A program made the translations under genes and the position numbers. Of a DNA stretch of 13,215 nucleotides, positions 6,553-13,215 are shown piece by piece. Source of the stretch: CAZMGD01 sp964565705 (GTDB lineage: Bacteria; Actinomycetota; Acidimicrobiia; Acidimicrobiales; Ilumatobacteraceae); assembly GCA_964565705.1 (NCBI GenBank), contig CAZMGD010000108.1, forward strand, positions 1 through 13,215, given 5' to 3'. The stretch's first letter is position 1, and each line of letters opens with the position of its first letter. The notes under the pieces were generated by a model, which searched no databases, had not been told where the DNA came from, and worked only from the letters and a program-made list of their open reading frames with translations.

Positions 6553-6699
6553 TGCTCGCGGTGTCGGAGCTGGTCGAACGTGTGGCCGCGCGCACGCCGT
6601 GGCGCGACACGCTCCACGGCCGCAGGACGGTGACGCGTGGTGGCCGTCGCCGCCGTCGAACAGCAGCGATCCGCTGTTCGCCGCATGGATCGAGCGCGG
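6553..6699. other. Non-coding stretch between two convergent genes
   Basis: 147 bases without a supportable gene, between the ends of the amidohydrolase and oxidoreductase genes. It holds a hairpin (6657-6680). A possible relic is an ATG at 6552 that reads about 24 plausible codons; a different frame (about 6622-6700, DAWWPSPPSNSSDPLFAAWIERGQ-like, trimmed) then also looks protein-like. I do not call it a gene. Confidence 0.4.
6657..6680. terminator. Hairpin between convergent genes, possible two-way terminator
   Basis: CGAACAGC (6657-6664) and GCTGTTCG (6673-6680) form a perfect 8-bp stem with an 8-base loop, placed between two genes that run toward each other. There is no T-run on either side, so intrinsic termination is uncertain. 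Confidence 0.4.
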
Positions 6700-7605
6700 T
6701 CAGGTCTCGAGGGGGAGCAGGGCCGCCGCAGCTTGCTCGAGGTGTGCGGTCCAGCCGTCGGCGTCAGCGGGTTCCTCGGTGGGGACGACCACGAACTTGG
6801 AGAACCCGACGTCGACGAAGCGGCGGAGGTGAGCGGCGAGTGCGTCCCAGCCGAGGGGCACGAGCTCGGAGGCATCGGCGAGGCCGGGGCGGCGGGCGGC
6901 GACCGCGGCGAGGAACGCCTCGGGCAGCGTCGTCATCGCGTACGGCACCAGCACGCCGAAGTGCTCCGGGTCGATGGTGCGGCCGTGCTCGGCGGCGACG
7001 GACTCCACAACGATCTTGCCATCGGCAGCTTCTGTGGGCGTCACGAACGACGGAAGCCAGCCGTCGGCGAGACGGCCGACGCGACGCAGCTCGCTGGGCG
7101 CGATGCCGCCGAGCCACACGTCGAGGTGCTCCTGCGCCGGCTTGGGCAGGACGCGCAGCTCGTCGTAGTGGAAGCGTTGACCGTGGTGGGTGAGCGCGCC
7201 CGGCGCCCAGGCCCCGCGCAGCACCGCCATCGCCTCGTCGAACAGTGCGGCGCGTTCGCCGCGCTCGACGCCGAACGCCTGCTGCTCGTGCGGATCGGCG
7301 ACGCCGAGCCCGAACGCGGGGAGGAGGCGACCACCGGAGAGGCGGTCGATCGTGGCCAGCTCCTTGGCGAGCACGATCGGGTTGCGACCGGGCAGCACGA
7401 GCACGCTCATCCCGAACTTCAGCCGGGTCGTGCGCCCCGCTCCATAGGCGATCGCGGTGACCGGATCGGGCGCCTCCCCGCCGATGCGCTCGCTCAGCCA
7501 CAGGCTGTCGAAGCGCAACCGCTCCAGCGCGTCGACGACCGCGCCGAAGTCGCCGTCGATCAGCGGCGTGCGCACGCCGAGGCCGTAGCCGATCCGCACC
7601 TTCAC
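6700..7605 (-). CDS. Luciferase-like (LLM) class F420-dependent oxidoreductase
   Basis: A 301-residue bacterial luciferase-fold TIM barrel, the class that in actinobacteria usually uses coenzyme F420. Typical blocks are an N-terminal IGYGLG strand, DALERLRFDSLWLSERI (25-41), TRLKFGMSVLVLPGRNPIVLAKELATIDRLSGGRL with the usual AK.LA..D..S.GR pattern, FGLGVADPHEQQAFG, and HLDVWLGGIAPSELRRVGRLADGWLPS. Cofactor choice (F420 or FMN) and substrate cannot be read from sequence alone. The GTG at 7603-7605 overlaps the stop of the PAC2 gene (7602-7604) in a GTGA four-base overlap, so its translation is probably coupled to it. A second GTG two codons later (7599) is also possible. It is the last gene of the serC-PAC2-LLM unit. 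Confidence 0.87.
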   Translation of the reverse strand: MKVRIGYGLGVRTPLIDGDFGAVVDALERLRFDSLWLSERIGGEAPDPVTAIAYGAGRTTRLKFGMSVLVLPGRNPIVLAKELATIDRLSGGRLLPAFGLGVADPHEQQAFGVERGERAALFDEAMAVLRGAWAPGALTHHGQRFHYDELRVLPKPAQEHLDVWLGGIAPSELRRVGRLADGWLPSFVTPTEAADGKIVVESVAAEHGRTIDPEHFGVLVPYAMTTLPEAFLAAVAARRPGLADASELVPLGWDALAAHLRRFVDVGFSKFVVVPTEEPADADGWTAHLEQAAAALLPLET

Positions 7606-8486
7606 TCGTCGGCCTCCTCGTCGTCGCCGGGACGCCGTCCCTCCTGCAGGTACTGCTCGAACTCGGCGCCGAGGTCGTCGGCGCTCGGGATCGCCTCCTC
7701 GGTGCGGCGATCGAAGTCGGCCTCCAGCATCTGCACGTACGCGGCGGTGTCGGGGTCGGCGGCGACGGCCTGGTCGTGCGACTCGCGCCACTCGGCGATC
7801 TCCTGCTCCAGCGCCGAGCTGTGCAGCGGCACGCCGAGCACGTGCTCGACATGGGCGAGCAGCGCCGCCGACGAGGCGGGGTGGTGGGCGTTGGCGAGGT
7901 AGTGCGGCACGCCCACCCGCAGCGAGATCGCCGGGATGCCGTCGCGCTCCAGCGCCTCCTGCAGTGCACCGATGACGCCGGTGATGCCCTGGTACGTGGG
8001 CACCGAGAGCCCCAGCCGGCGGGCGAGTCGGGCGTCGGGCGTGCTGCCGACCACCGGCGGGCGTCGGGTGTGGGGCACGGCGTCGGGCATCGCCCCGAGC
8101 GTCACCACCGCCGCGGCGTCGACCTCGCGCACGACCTCCAAGACGGCGTCCACGTACGTGCGCCAGCGGAGGTGCGGCTCGGCGCCGTCGAGCACGACCA
8201 GGTCGTGCTCGGTCTGCTGGAAGTGGACCGCGTCGAACGCGTTGCGCGGCCAGGTGATCAGCTGCGTGTCGCCGTCCATCGCCACCTCGGGGCGCAGCAC
8301 GGTGAAGTCGTAGAACGGGTCGGGGTCGATCTCGGCGATCGTCGTCGGCGCCCGGTTCGACACGACGTGGCCGAGCGCCGCGGTCGCGACGCCGGCGGTG
8401 TCGAACCACCCGCGCAGCGCGATCAGCAGCACGGGGCTGTGCAACGGCTGGGCGAGCGTCGCCCCCCAGCGCAGCACGGGTTCCAT
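7602..8486 (-). CDS. PAC2 family protein (proteasome assembly chaperone-like)
   Basis: A 294-residue member of the PAC2 (DUF75) family, related to eukaryotic proteasome assembly chaperone 2 and common in actinobacteria, where its role is unknown. Evidence is the N-terminal PVLLIALRGWFDTAGVATAAL segment (20-40), DPDPFYDF, the LVVLDGAEPHLRW strand (95-107), a VVTLGAMPDAVPHTRRPPVV block and PTYQGITGVIGALQEA followed by ISLRVGVPHYLANAHHPASS. The C terminus is strongly acidic (GDDEEADE), which is frequent in this family. The ATG at 8484-8486 lies five bases after the serC stop, and the end overlaps the oxidoreductase start, so all three genes look cotranscribed. No proteasome genes are visible in the window. 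Confidence 0.85.
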   Translation of the reverse strand: MEPVLRWGATLAQPLHSPVLLIALRGWFDTAGVATAALGHVVSNRAPTTIAEIDPDPFYDFTVLRPEVAMDGDTQLITWPRNAFDAVHFQQTEHDLVVLDGAEPHLRWRTYVDAVLEVVREVDAAAVVTLGAMPDAVPHTRRPPVVGSTPDARLARRLGLSVPTYQGITGVIGALQEALERDGIPAISLRVGVPHYLANAHHPASSAALLAHVEHVLGVPLHSSALEQEIAEWRESHDQAVAADPDTAAYVQMLEADFDRRTEEAIPSADDLGAEFEQYLQEGRRPGDDEEADE

Positions 8487-8491
8487 GGCGC

Positions 8492-9631
8492 TCAGCCTGC
8501 CAAGCGCTCGACGACGTGGTCGATGCAGCGCGTCAGCTGGGCGACGTCGGCTGGGTCGATCGCCGGGAACAGCCCGACTCGGAGCTGGTTGCGACCGAGC
8601 TTGCGGTAGCTGTCGGTGTCCACCACGCCGTTCGCCCGCAGCGCGGCGCACACCGCGTTGGCGTCCACGCCCCCGTCGCCGGGCCCGGTGAGGTCGATCG
8701 TGCCAACGACTGTCGAGCGCTTGGCGGGATCCTGCACGAACGGGGTGGCCCAGGGCCGTCCGTCCGCCCAGTCGTACAGGATCGAGGCCGACTCGGCCGA
8801 GCGGGCCGCGCACCACTGCAGGCCGCCGTTGCCGAGCATCCACTGCACCTGGGCGTCCAGCATCAGCAGCGTCGCCACGGCCGGCGTGTTGTAGGTCTGA
8901 TCGAGGCGGCTGTTGTCGAGCGCGGTCTTGAGGTTCAGCGACGCCGGCGTCCAGCGCTTGCTCGCCGCGATCTGCTCGATCCGCTCGATCGCCGCCGGCG
9001 ACACGGCGGCCAGCCAGATGCCACCGTCGGACGCGAAGCACTTCTGCGGTGCGAAGTAGTAGACGTCGACCTGGGCCGGGTCCCAGAGCAGGCCTCCGGC
9101 GCCCGACGTCGCGTCGACGAGCACGAGGCCCGGCGCGTCGGGCCGCTGCAGCTGCATCGCCACACCTGTCGAGGTCTCGTTGTGGGTGAAGGCGTAGACG
9201 TCGACGTCGGCTGGCTCGGCGGCGGGGTGATCGCCGACGGGCGCCTCGATCACGACGGGATCGTCGAGGTGCGGTGCGGCCGCAGCCGCCTCGGCGAACT
9301 TCGAGGAGAACTCGCCGAACACGAGGTGCTCGCTGCGCCGTTCGATGAGCCCGAACGTGGCCACGTCCCAGAAGTACGTGGAGCCGCCGTTGCCGAGCAC
9401 GATCTGCCAACCGTCGGGCAGACCGAACAGGGTCGAGAGGCCGCTGCGGATCGAGCCGACGACGCCTTTGACCGGCGCCTGGCGGTGCGATGTGCCGATC
9501 GGGCCGTCGGCGCTGCGCACCAGCGCATCGATCTGTTCGGGCCGCACCTTGGACGGTCCGCACCCGAACCTGCCGTCCTCCGGCAGCAGCTCGTCGGGGA
9601 TGCGAATCGTGAGGGGATCAGGGGCGGTCAC
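8492..9631 (-). CDS. serC: Phosphoserine aminotransferase SerC, actinobacterial type
   Basis: SerC converts 3-phosphohydroxypyruvate plus glutamate to phosphoserine in serine biosynthesis, using PLP. The 379-residue sequence closely follows M. tuberculosis Rv0884c as I remember it: DGRFGCGPSKVR (19-30), GTSHRQAPVK (46-55), LGNGGSTYFWD (79-89), HNETSTGV (150-157), DATSGAGG (173-180), YYFAPQKCFASDGG with the PLP lysine at 197, NQTYNTPA-like LDQTYNTPA, and YRKLGRNQLRVGLFP. I chose the GTG at 9629-9631, since residues before DGRFG then match the family length. A longer start at 9650-9652 would overlap the divergent gene's start codon. There is no ribosome binding site. It leads the serC-PAC2-LLM unit. 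Confidence 0.93.
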   Translation of the reverse strand: MTAPDPLTIRIPDELLPEDGRFGCGPSKVRPEQIDALVRSADGPIGTSHRQAPVKGVVGSIRSGLSTLFGLPDGWQIVLGNGGSTYFWDVATFGLIERRSEHLVFGEFSSKFAEAAAAAPHLDDPVVIEAPVGDHPAAEPADVDVYAFTHNETSTGVAMQLQRPDAPGLVLVDATSGAGGLLWDPAQVDVYYFAPQKCFASDGGIWLAAVSPAAIERIEQIAASKRWTPASLNLKTALDNSRLDQTYNTPAVATLLMLDAQVQWMLGNGGLQWCAARSAESASILYDWADGRPWATPFVQDPAKRSTVVGTIDLTGPGDGGVDANAVCAALRANGVVDTDSYRKLGRNQLRVGLFPAIDPADVAQLTRCIDHVVERLAG

Positions 9632-9633
9632 TG

Positions 9634-9646
9634 TGCCAGCATGGCA
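9634..9646. promoter_or_regulatory. 13-bp palindrome in the serC/aminotransferase divergent gap
   Basis: TGCCA-GCA-TGGCA is a perfect 5+3+5 inverted repeat filling most of the 19-base gap between the two divergent starts. It is well placed for a repressor acting on both genes. No clear -10 box fits in the gap for the plus-strand gene; CATGCT on the minus strand is a weak one for serC. Confidence 0.4.
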
Positions 9647-9650
9647 AACC

Positions 9651-10865
9651 ATGAGCGACGTCTCTCAACGGAATCGCGTCTCGGCGCGCCTCGCTGCGAT
9701 CGCCGAGTCGGCAACGCTCGCCGTCGACGCCAAGGCCAAGGCGCTGAAGGCGGCGGGCGAGAACGTCATCGGCTTCGGTGCCGGCGAGCCCGACTTCCCG
9801 ACGCCCGCTCACATCGTCGATGCCGCGGTCGCCGCCTGCCGCGACCCGAAGTTCCATCGGTACACGCCGGCAGCCGGCCTGCCGGAGCTGCGCGAGGCCG
9901 TTGCCGCGAAGACGCTGCGCGACAGCGGCCATCCGGCAAAGGCGTCGGAGGTGGTCGTCACCAACGGCGGCAAGCACGCCGTGTTCAGTGCGTTCGCCGC
10001 CCTCTGCGATCCCGGCGACGAGGTGCTGGTGCCGGCCCCGTACTGGACCACCTACCCCGAGGTGATCATGCTCGCCGGGGGCGTTCCGGTCGTGATCGCC
10101 ACCGACGCCGCAGCCGGCTTCCGCGTCACGCTCGATCAGCTGGAGGCGGCGACGACGCCGCGCACGAAGGTGCTGCTGTTCGTGTCGCCCGACAACCCGT
10201 CGGGTGCGGTGTACCCCGAGGACGAGGTCCGGGCGATCGGCCAGTGGGCCGCTGAGCGCGGCATCTGGGTCGTGACCGACGAGATCTACGAGCACCTCAC
10301 CTACGCCGACCACCGGTTCACGTCGATGCCGACGCTGGTGCCGGAGATCGCCGACCGCTGCATCATCGTCAACGGCGTCGCCAAGACCTACGCGATGACC
10401 GGCTGGCGCGTCGGCTGGCTGATCGCACCGGGCGACGTCGCCGCGGCGGCGATCAACTTCCAGAGCCACTCGACCTCGAACGTCTCCAACGTCGCCCAGG
10501 CCGCGGCACTCGCCGCGGTGAGCGGTGGGCTCGACGACGTCGCCATGATGCGCTCGGCGTTCGAGCGCCGCGGCCGGGTGATGCACCAGCTGCTCAGCGA
10601 GATCCCCGGTGTGACCTGCATCGAGCCGCAGGGGGCGTTCTACTGCTTCCCGGACCTGCACGGCCTGCTCGGCAAGCGCCTCGGAGGAGAGGTGGCGAGC
10701 ACGTCGATGGAGCTCGCCGACCTGATCCTCGGCCAGGCCAAGGTGGCGTTCGTGCCCGGCGAGGCGTTCGGCACGCCCGGCTACGGCCGGTTCAGCTTCG
10801 CCCTCGGCGACGCCGACCTCGAAGAGGGCATCACCCGCATCGCCAAGCTCGTCGCCGCCAGCTGA
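9651..10865 (+). CDS. Class I PLP aminotransferase (aspartate/prephenate type, AspAT 1-beta)
   Basis: A 404-residue fold-type I aminotransferase. Key PLP and substrate residues are visible: Asn182 in SPDNPSGAVY, Asp210 and Tyr213 in VVTDEIYEHLTY, the Schiff-base lysine 245 in NGVAKTYAMTGWRVGW, and Arg380 in GYGRFSFAL, which should hold the substrate carboxylate. GFGAGEPDFPTP (41-52) and HRYTPAAGLPELREAV are hallmarks of the subgroup containing bacterial aspartate and prephenate aminotransferases. Which amino acid it serves cannot be fixed here; aspC is the common label. The ATG at 9651 is 19 bases from the serC start, divergent. The stop is 14 bases from the end of cobS, convergent. Confidence 0.9.
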   Translation: MSDVSQRNRVSARLAAIAESATLAVDAKAKALKAAGENVIGFGAGEPDFPTPAHIVDAAVAACRDPKFHRYTPAAGLPELREAVAAKTLRDSGHPAKASEVVVTNGGKHAVFSAFAALCDPGDEVLVPAPYWTTYPEVIMLAGGVPVVIATDAAAGFRVTLDQLEAATTPRTKVLLFVSPDNPSGAVYPEDEVRAIGQWAAERGIWVVTDEIYEHLTYADHRFTSMPTLVPEIADRCIIVNGVAKTYAMTGWRVGWLIAPGDVAAAAINFQSHSTSNVSNVAQAAALAAVSGGLDDVAMMRSAFERRGRVMHQLLSEIPGVTCIEPQGAFYCFPDLHGLLGKRLGGEVASTSMELADLILGQAKVAFVPGEAFGTPGYGRFSFALGDADLEEGITRIAKLVAAS

Positions 10866-10879
10866 CCCCCGTCCCCGCG

Positions 10880-11638
10880 TCAGGGGAGCCACCAGAGTTG
10901 GTGGCGGGTGGCGACGCCGCTGAGGACGAGGAACGTCAGGCACTCGCCGACCTGTTCGATCGTGCCGAGCACGTCGCCGTTGACGCCGCCGATCTTGCGC
11001 ATCGCCAGCCACACCACCGCGGCGGCTCCGGCCGCCGCGGCGAGCGCAGCGGGCAGCGCCCACCACCCGGTGGCGACCGAGGCGATGATGAGCCCGGCGA
11101 GCGCGCCGGCCAGCAGGGCCGGCCGGCCGGCGGTGGCGAAGACCTGCGACCCGAGCCCGTCGCGTCGTGTCGGCGGGGTCGCGGCCATCGTCCCGACCGC
11201 CGCGGCACGGCCGAGGGTGTGGGCGGCGACGCAGGCGGCCAGGCCGGTGGCGGGACCGAACGTGGCGAGGGTCAGGACCCGGAGCACGATCGATCCACAG
11301 AGGGCGGCCACGCCGTAGCTGCCGTGGCGGGGATCCTTCAGGATGCGGAGCCGGTCCTCGGGCGTCCAGCCGCCGGCGAACGCGTCGGCGACGTCGGCGA
11401 GCCCGTCCTCGTGGAACGCGCCCGTGAGCAGCACGCCGAACAGGATCGCGACCGCTGCGGCCGCGCTCACCGGGACCAGGTGGTGGAGCGCCGCGAACGC
11501 GCCGCCCACGGCCACCCCCACGAGCGCGCCGACGACCGGGAACCACGGCGCGGCGCGGGAAACGTCCTCGTGCGCGCCCCGCACGGGCACGCGCGTCAGG
11601 AACCCGACCGCGGTCGTGAAGCCGGTCAACCGAACCAT
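10880..11638 (-). CDS. cobS: CobS, adenosylcobinamide-GDP ribazoletransferase (cobalamin synthase)
   Basis: CobS joins adenosylcobinamide-GDP to alpha-ribazole (phosphate), the last assembly step of cobalamin, in the cytoplasmic membrane. The 252 residues show the family signatures GAFHEDGLADVADAFAGG (73-90), LKDPRHGSYG (100-109) and IGGVNGDVLGTIEQ near the C terminus, the acidic and metal-binding motifs of CobS. Several Ala/Val/Leu-rich stretches (about 33-50, 56-73, 110-135, 165-210) are the expected membrane helices. The ATG at 11636-11638 lies inside the end of cobT, giving a 13-bp overlap and probable coupling. It is the last gene of cobU-cobT-cobS. Confidence 0.93.
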   Translation of the reverse strand: MVRLTGFTTAVGFLTRVPVRGAHEDVSRAAPWFPVVGALVGVAVGGAFAALHHLVPVSAAAAVAILFGVLLTGAFHEDGLADVADAFAGGWTPEDRLRILKDPRHGSYGVAALCGSIVLRVLTLATFGPATGLAACVAAHTLGRAAAVGTMAATPPTRRDGLGSQVFATAGRPALLAGALAGLIIASVATGWWALPAALAAAAGAAAVVWLAMRKIGGVNGDVLGTIEQVGECLTFLVLSGVATRHQLWWLP

Positions 11639-12615
11639 TCGCCGAACGTGGGCACCTGGGTGATGCCGGCGCAGGCCATCGCGATCAGCGGGACGGCGGC
11701 CATCGCGCCGGTGCCCTCGCCGAGGCGCATCTCGAGGTCGAGCAGCGGCGGCTTGTCCATCCGCTCGAGCAGGCGGCGGTGACCGGGCTCGGCGGAGCAG
11801 TGGCCGACCTGGCAGTGGTCGAGGGCGTCCGCCGACGCGGCGAACAGCGTGAACGCGGCGGCGGTCACCACGTAGCCGTCGATCAGCACCGGCACGCCAC
11901 GCTGGCGGGCGGTGACGACCGCTGCGGCCATCGCCACCAGCTCGGCGCCACCGAGCTCGCGCAGCACCTCCAACGGATCGGTGATGCCCGCCACGCGGTC
12001 GACGGCCTCGCGGACTGCGACCTGCTTGCGCGCGAGCGCCTCGTCGTCGATGCCCGTGCCGCGACCGACCCAGGCGGCGACCTCGCCACCGCCGAGCGCG
12101 GCCGCCACTGCGGCGGCCGCTGTGGTGTTGCCGATGCCCATCTCACCGAGCACCAACAAGTCGGTGTCGAGCCCAACGACGGCCTCCCGGCCGGCGGCAG
12201 CGGCCTCGTCGAAGCGGGCAACGTCCATCGCCGGCTCGTAGCGGATGTCCCCGGTGGGCCGCCCGACGCCGACGTCGATGGCGTCGACCGTCGCGCCGGC
12301 CACCGCGGCGAACGCGCTGATCGTGGACCGGCCGGAGCGGTACGCACCGAGCATCGCCGCGGTGACGTCGGGTGGGTAGGCGCTGACGCGCGCCGCGGCG
12401 ACGCCGTGGTCGGCAGCGAAGATCAACGCCGCCGGCCGTTCGACCGCGGGCTGGTCGGTGCGCTGCCACATCGCCACCCACACGGCGAGCTCGTCCAGCC
12501 GGGCGAGCGCGCCGAAGGGGCGCAGGATCGTGGCCGCCCGTTCCCGGACCGCGGCGGCGGCGACGTCGTCGCCGCCCGGCAGGTCGGCGAGCGAGGTCCG
12601 CAGCCAGGTGTCCAT
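11626..12615 (-). CDS. cobT: CobT, nicotinate-nucleotide-dimethylbenzimidazole phosphoribosyltransferase
   Basis: CobT makes alpha-ribazole phosphate from the lower-ligand base (dimethylbenzimidazole) and nicotinate mononucleotide. The 329-residue product has FAADHGVAAARVSAYP (66-81), VLGEMGIGNTT (155-165), the GRGTGID loop (184-190) and LGEGTGAM (298-305), where Glu300 corresponds to the catalytic base of the Salmonella enzyme (Glu317). Length is close to the family norm (about 350). The ATG at 12613-12615 shares one base with the cobU stop (TGATG), so translation is coupled. The frame stays open upstream through cobU, but those codons do not look like CobT. No dimethylbenzimidazole synthesis gene is visible here. 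Confidence 0.93.
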   Translation of the reverse strand: MDTWLRTSLADLPGGDDVAAAAVRERAATILRPFGALARLDELAVWVAMWQRTDQPAVERPAALIFAADHGVAAARVSAYPPDVTAAMLGAYRSGRSTISAFAAVAGATVDAIDVGVGRPTGDIRYEPAMDVARFDEAAAAGREAVVGLDTDLLVLGEMGIGNTTAAAAVAAALGGGEVAAWVGRGTGIDDEALARKQVAVREAVDRVAGITDPLEVLRELGGAELVAMAAAVVTARQRGVPVLIDGYVVTAAAFTLFAASADALDHCQVGHCSAEPGHRRLLERMDKPPLLDLEMRLGEGTGAMAAVPLIAMACAGITQVPTFGEWFG

Positions 12616-13145
12616 CAGAGGATCTCCCAGGGGTCGATGAGCGGCAGGGCCCTGCCGGCGACGAGCAGCAACGAACGCTGGGAACGCGACGCCCAGCAGG
12701 CGTTCACGCGTCCGAGCAGATCGCGATAACGGCGACCCAGGTCGGTCTCCGGGTGCACCCCGAGCCCGACCTCGTTGGACACGACCGCGCAGTCGACGCG
12801 CAGGGCGACGTCCGCGACCTCGCCGGCGAGCGACTCGATCGACGCATCGTCGTCGCCGCGCCACATCAGGTTCGACACCCACAGGGTGAGGCAGTCGACG
12901 ATGGCGAACGCACCCGGGGGTACCGAGCGCAGCGCGCCCGCGAGGTCGAGGGGCTCCTCGATCGTCGGCCAGTCCGGCCGCCCGGCGCGGTGGGCGGCGA
13001 TGCGCGCGGCCATGTCCGCGTCCACCGCCGGCGCGGTCGCGATCACGACCACCGCCTGTCCCGCAGCCGCCCGGCGCCGACCCATCTCGACGGCGAGCGA
13101 GCTCTTGCCCGACCGTGCGCCGCCGAGCAACAGCGTGAGCGTCAC
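12615..13145 (-). CDS. cobU: CobU/CobP, adenosylcobinamide kinase/guanylyltransferase
   Basis: This bifunctional enzyme phosphorylates adenosylcobinamide and then adds GMP to give adenosylcobinamide-GDP, the CobS substrate. The 176 residues fit the family length. Motifs are the P-loop GGARSGKS (8-15), IATAPAVDADMAARIAAHR (35-53), whose terminal His is near the guanylylated histidine region, TIEEP (61-65), VDCLTLWVSNLMW (83-95) and VVSNEVGLGVHPETDLGRRYRDLLGRVN (121-148, the CobU signature). The GTG at 13143-13145 is four bases after the stop of the preceding gene, and the stop overlaps cobT, so cobU-cobT-cobS is one operon that may start further upstream, outside the window. Confidence 0.93.
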   Translation of the reverse strand: MTLTLLLGGARSGKSSLAVEMGRRRAAAGQAVVVIATAPAVDADMAARIAAHRAGRPDWPTIEEPLDLAGALRSVPPGAFAIVDCLTLWVSNLMWRGDDDASIESLAGEVADVALRVDCAVVSNEVGLGVHPETDLGRRYRDLLGRVNACWASRSQRSLLLVAGRALPLIDPWEIL

Positions 13146-13149
13146 TGGT

Positions 13150-13215
13150 TCACCGACGCTTCGCGAGCGCAGCGAGCTTCCCGAACGGCTTGGAGGTCAC
13201 CACGAACCTGCGCCG
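13150..13215 (-). CDS. C-terminal end of an unidentified gene upstream of cobU
   Basis: The minus strand is open from the window edge for 21 codons (reading RRRFVVTSKPFGKLAALAKRR) to a TGA at 13150-13152, four bases before the cobU GTG. The basic, strand-like tail and the tight spacing suggest a real gene in the same operon. I cannot identify the family from 21 residues, and it could still be a chance open frame. Confidence 0.4.
   Translation of the reverse strand, partial: RRRFVVTSKPFGKLAALAKRR

Noticed and set aside
10861..10885. A terminator between the convergent aminotransferase and cobS genes
   Set aside because: CTGAC and GTCAG arms exist, but only five pairs form around a long loop and there is no T-run.
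9618..11546. A 642-codon minus-strand frame
   Set aside because: It is the shadow of the aminotransferase and part of cobS, with no recognisable domain.

Overview
The window is high-GC, densely coded DNA from an actinobacterium. The steroid ring C/D genes, the actinobacterial-type SerC, an F420-type luciferase-fold oxidoreductase and a PAC2 protein all point that way. Acidimicrobiia (Ilumatobacter-like) is my best guess, but it is an inference from gene content and style. A run of exactly 100 N (3638-3737) shows that this is a scaffolded draft or metagenome assembly.

Layout. (1) 1-2054, minus: echA20-ipdA-ipdB, the last steps of steroid ring D and ring C opening, in the same order as Rv3550-Rv3552 of Mycobacterium tuberculosis. 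It has a readable leaderless promoter, and a perfect 19-bp palindrome covers the -35 box. (2) 2049-2654, minus: a DinB/DUF664 protein. (3) 2759-3562, plus: a sugar phosphate isomerase/epimerase-type TIM barrel, divergent from dinB. (4) 3539-3806: a tandem 65-bp hairpin repeat. It includes the last codons of the isomerase gene, and the assembly gap falls inside it. (5) 3819-5471, plus: a CpdA-like metallophosphoesterase followed by a short-chain dehydrogenase that resembles Rv3549c, another gene of the ring C/D cluster. (6) 5512-6552, plus: an acetylpolyamine amidohydrolase of the histone deacetylase fold. (7) 6700-9631, minus: serC, a PAC2 protein and a luciferase-like oxidoreductase, tightly packed and apparently one operon. 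(8) 9651-10865, plus: an aspartate/prephenate-type aminotransferase that starts only 19 bp from serC, across a small palindrome. (9) 10880-13145, minus: cobU-cobT-cobS for assembly of the cobalamin nucleotide loop, with overlapping reading frames, preceded by the last 21 codons of an unidentified gene.

How the genes fit together. EchA20, IpdA/IpdB and probably the SDR belong to late steroid (HIP) catabolism. In M. tuberculosis the SDR and echA20 are divergent neighbours; here unrelated genes and the repeat lie between them. serC and the aminotransferase are both PLP enzymes of amino acid metabolism reading away from one very short shared control region. cobUTS is a standalone cobalamin module. 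I did not find a clear undescribed defence or mobile system. The most unusual items are the hairpin repeat array at the assembly gap, the palindrome/promoter of the echA20 operon, and the serC-PAC2-oxidoreductase operon.
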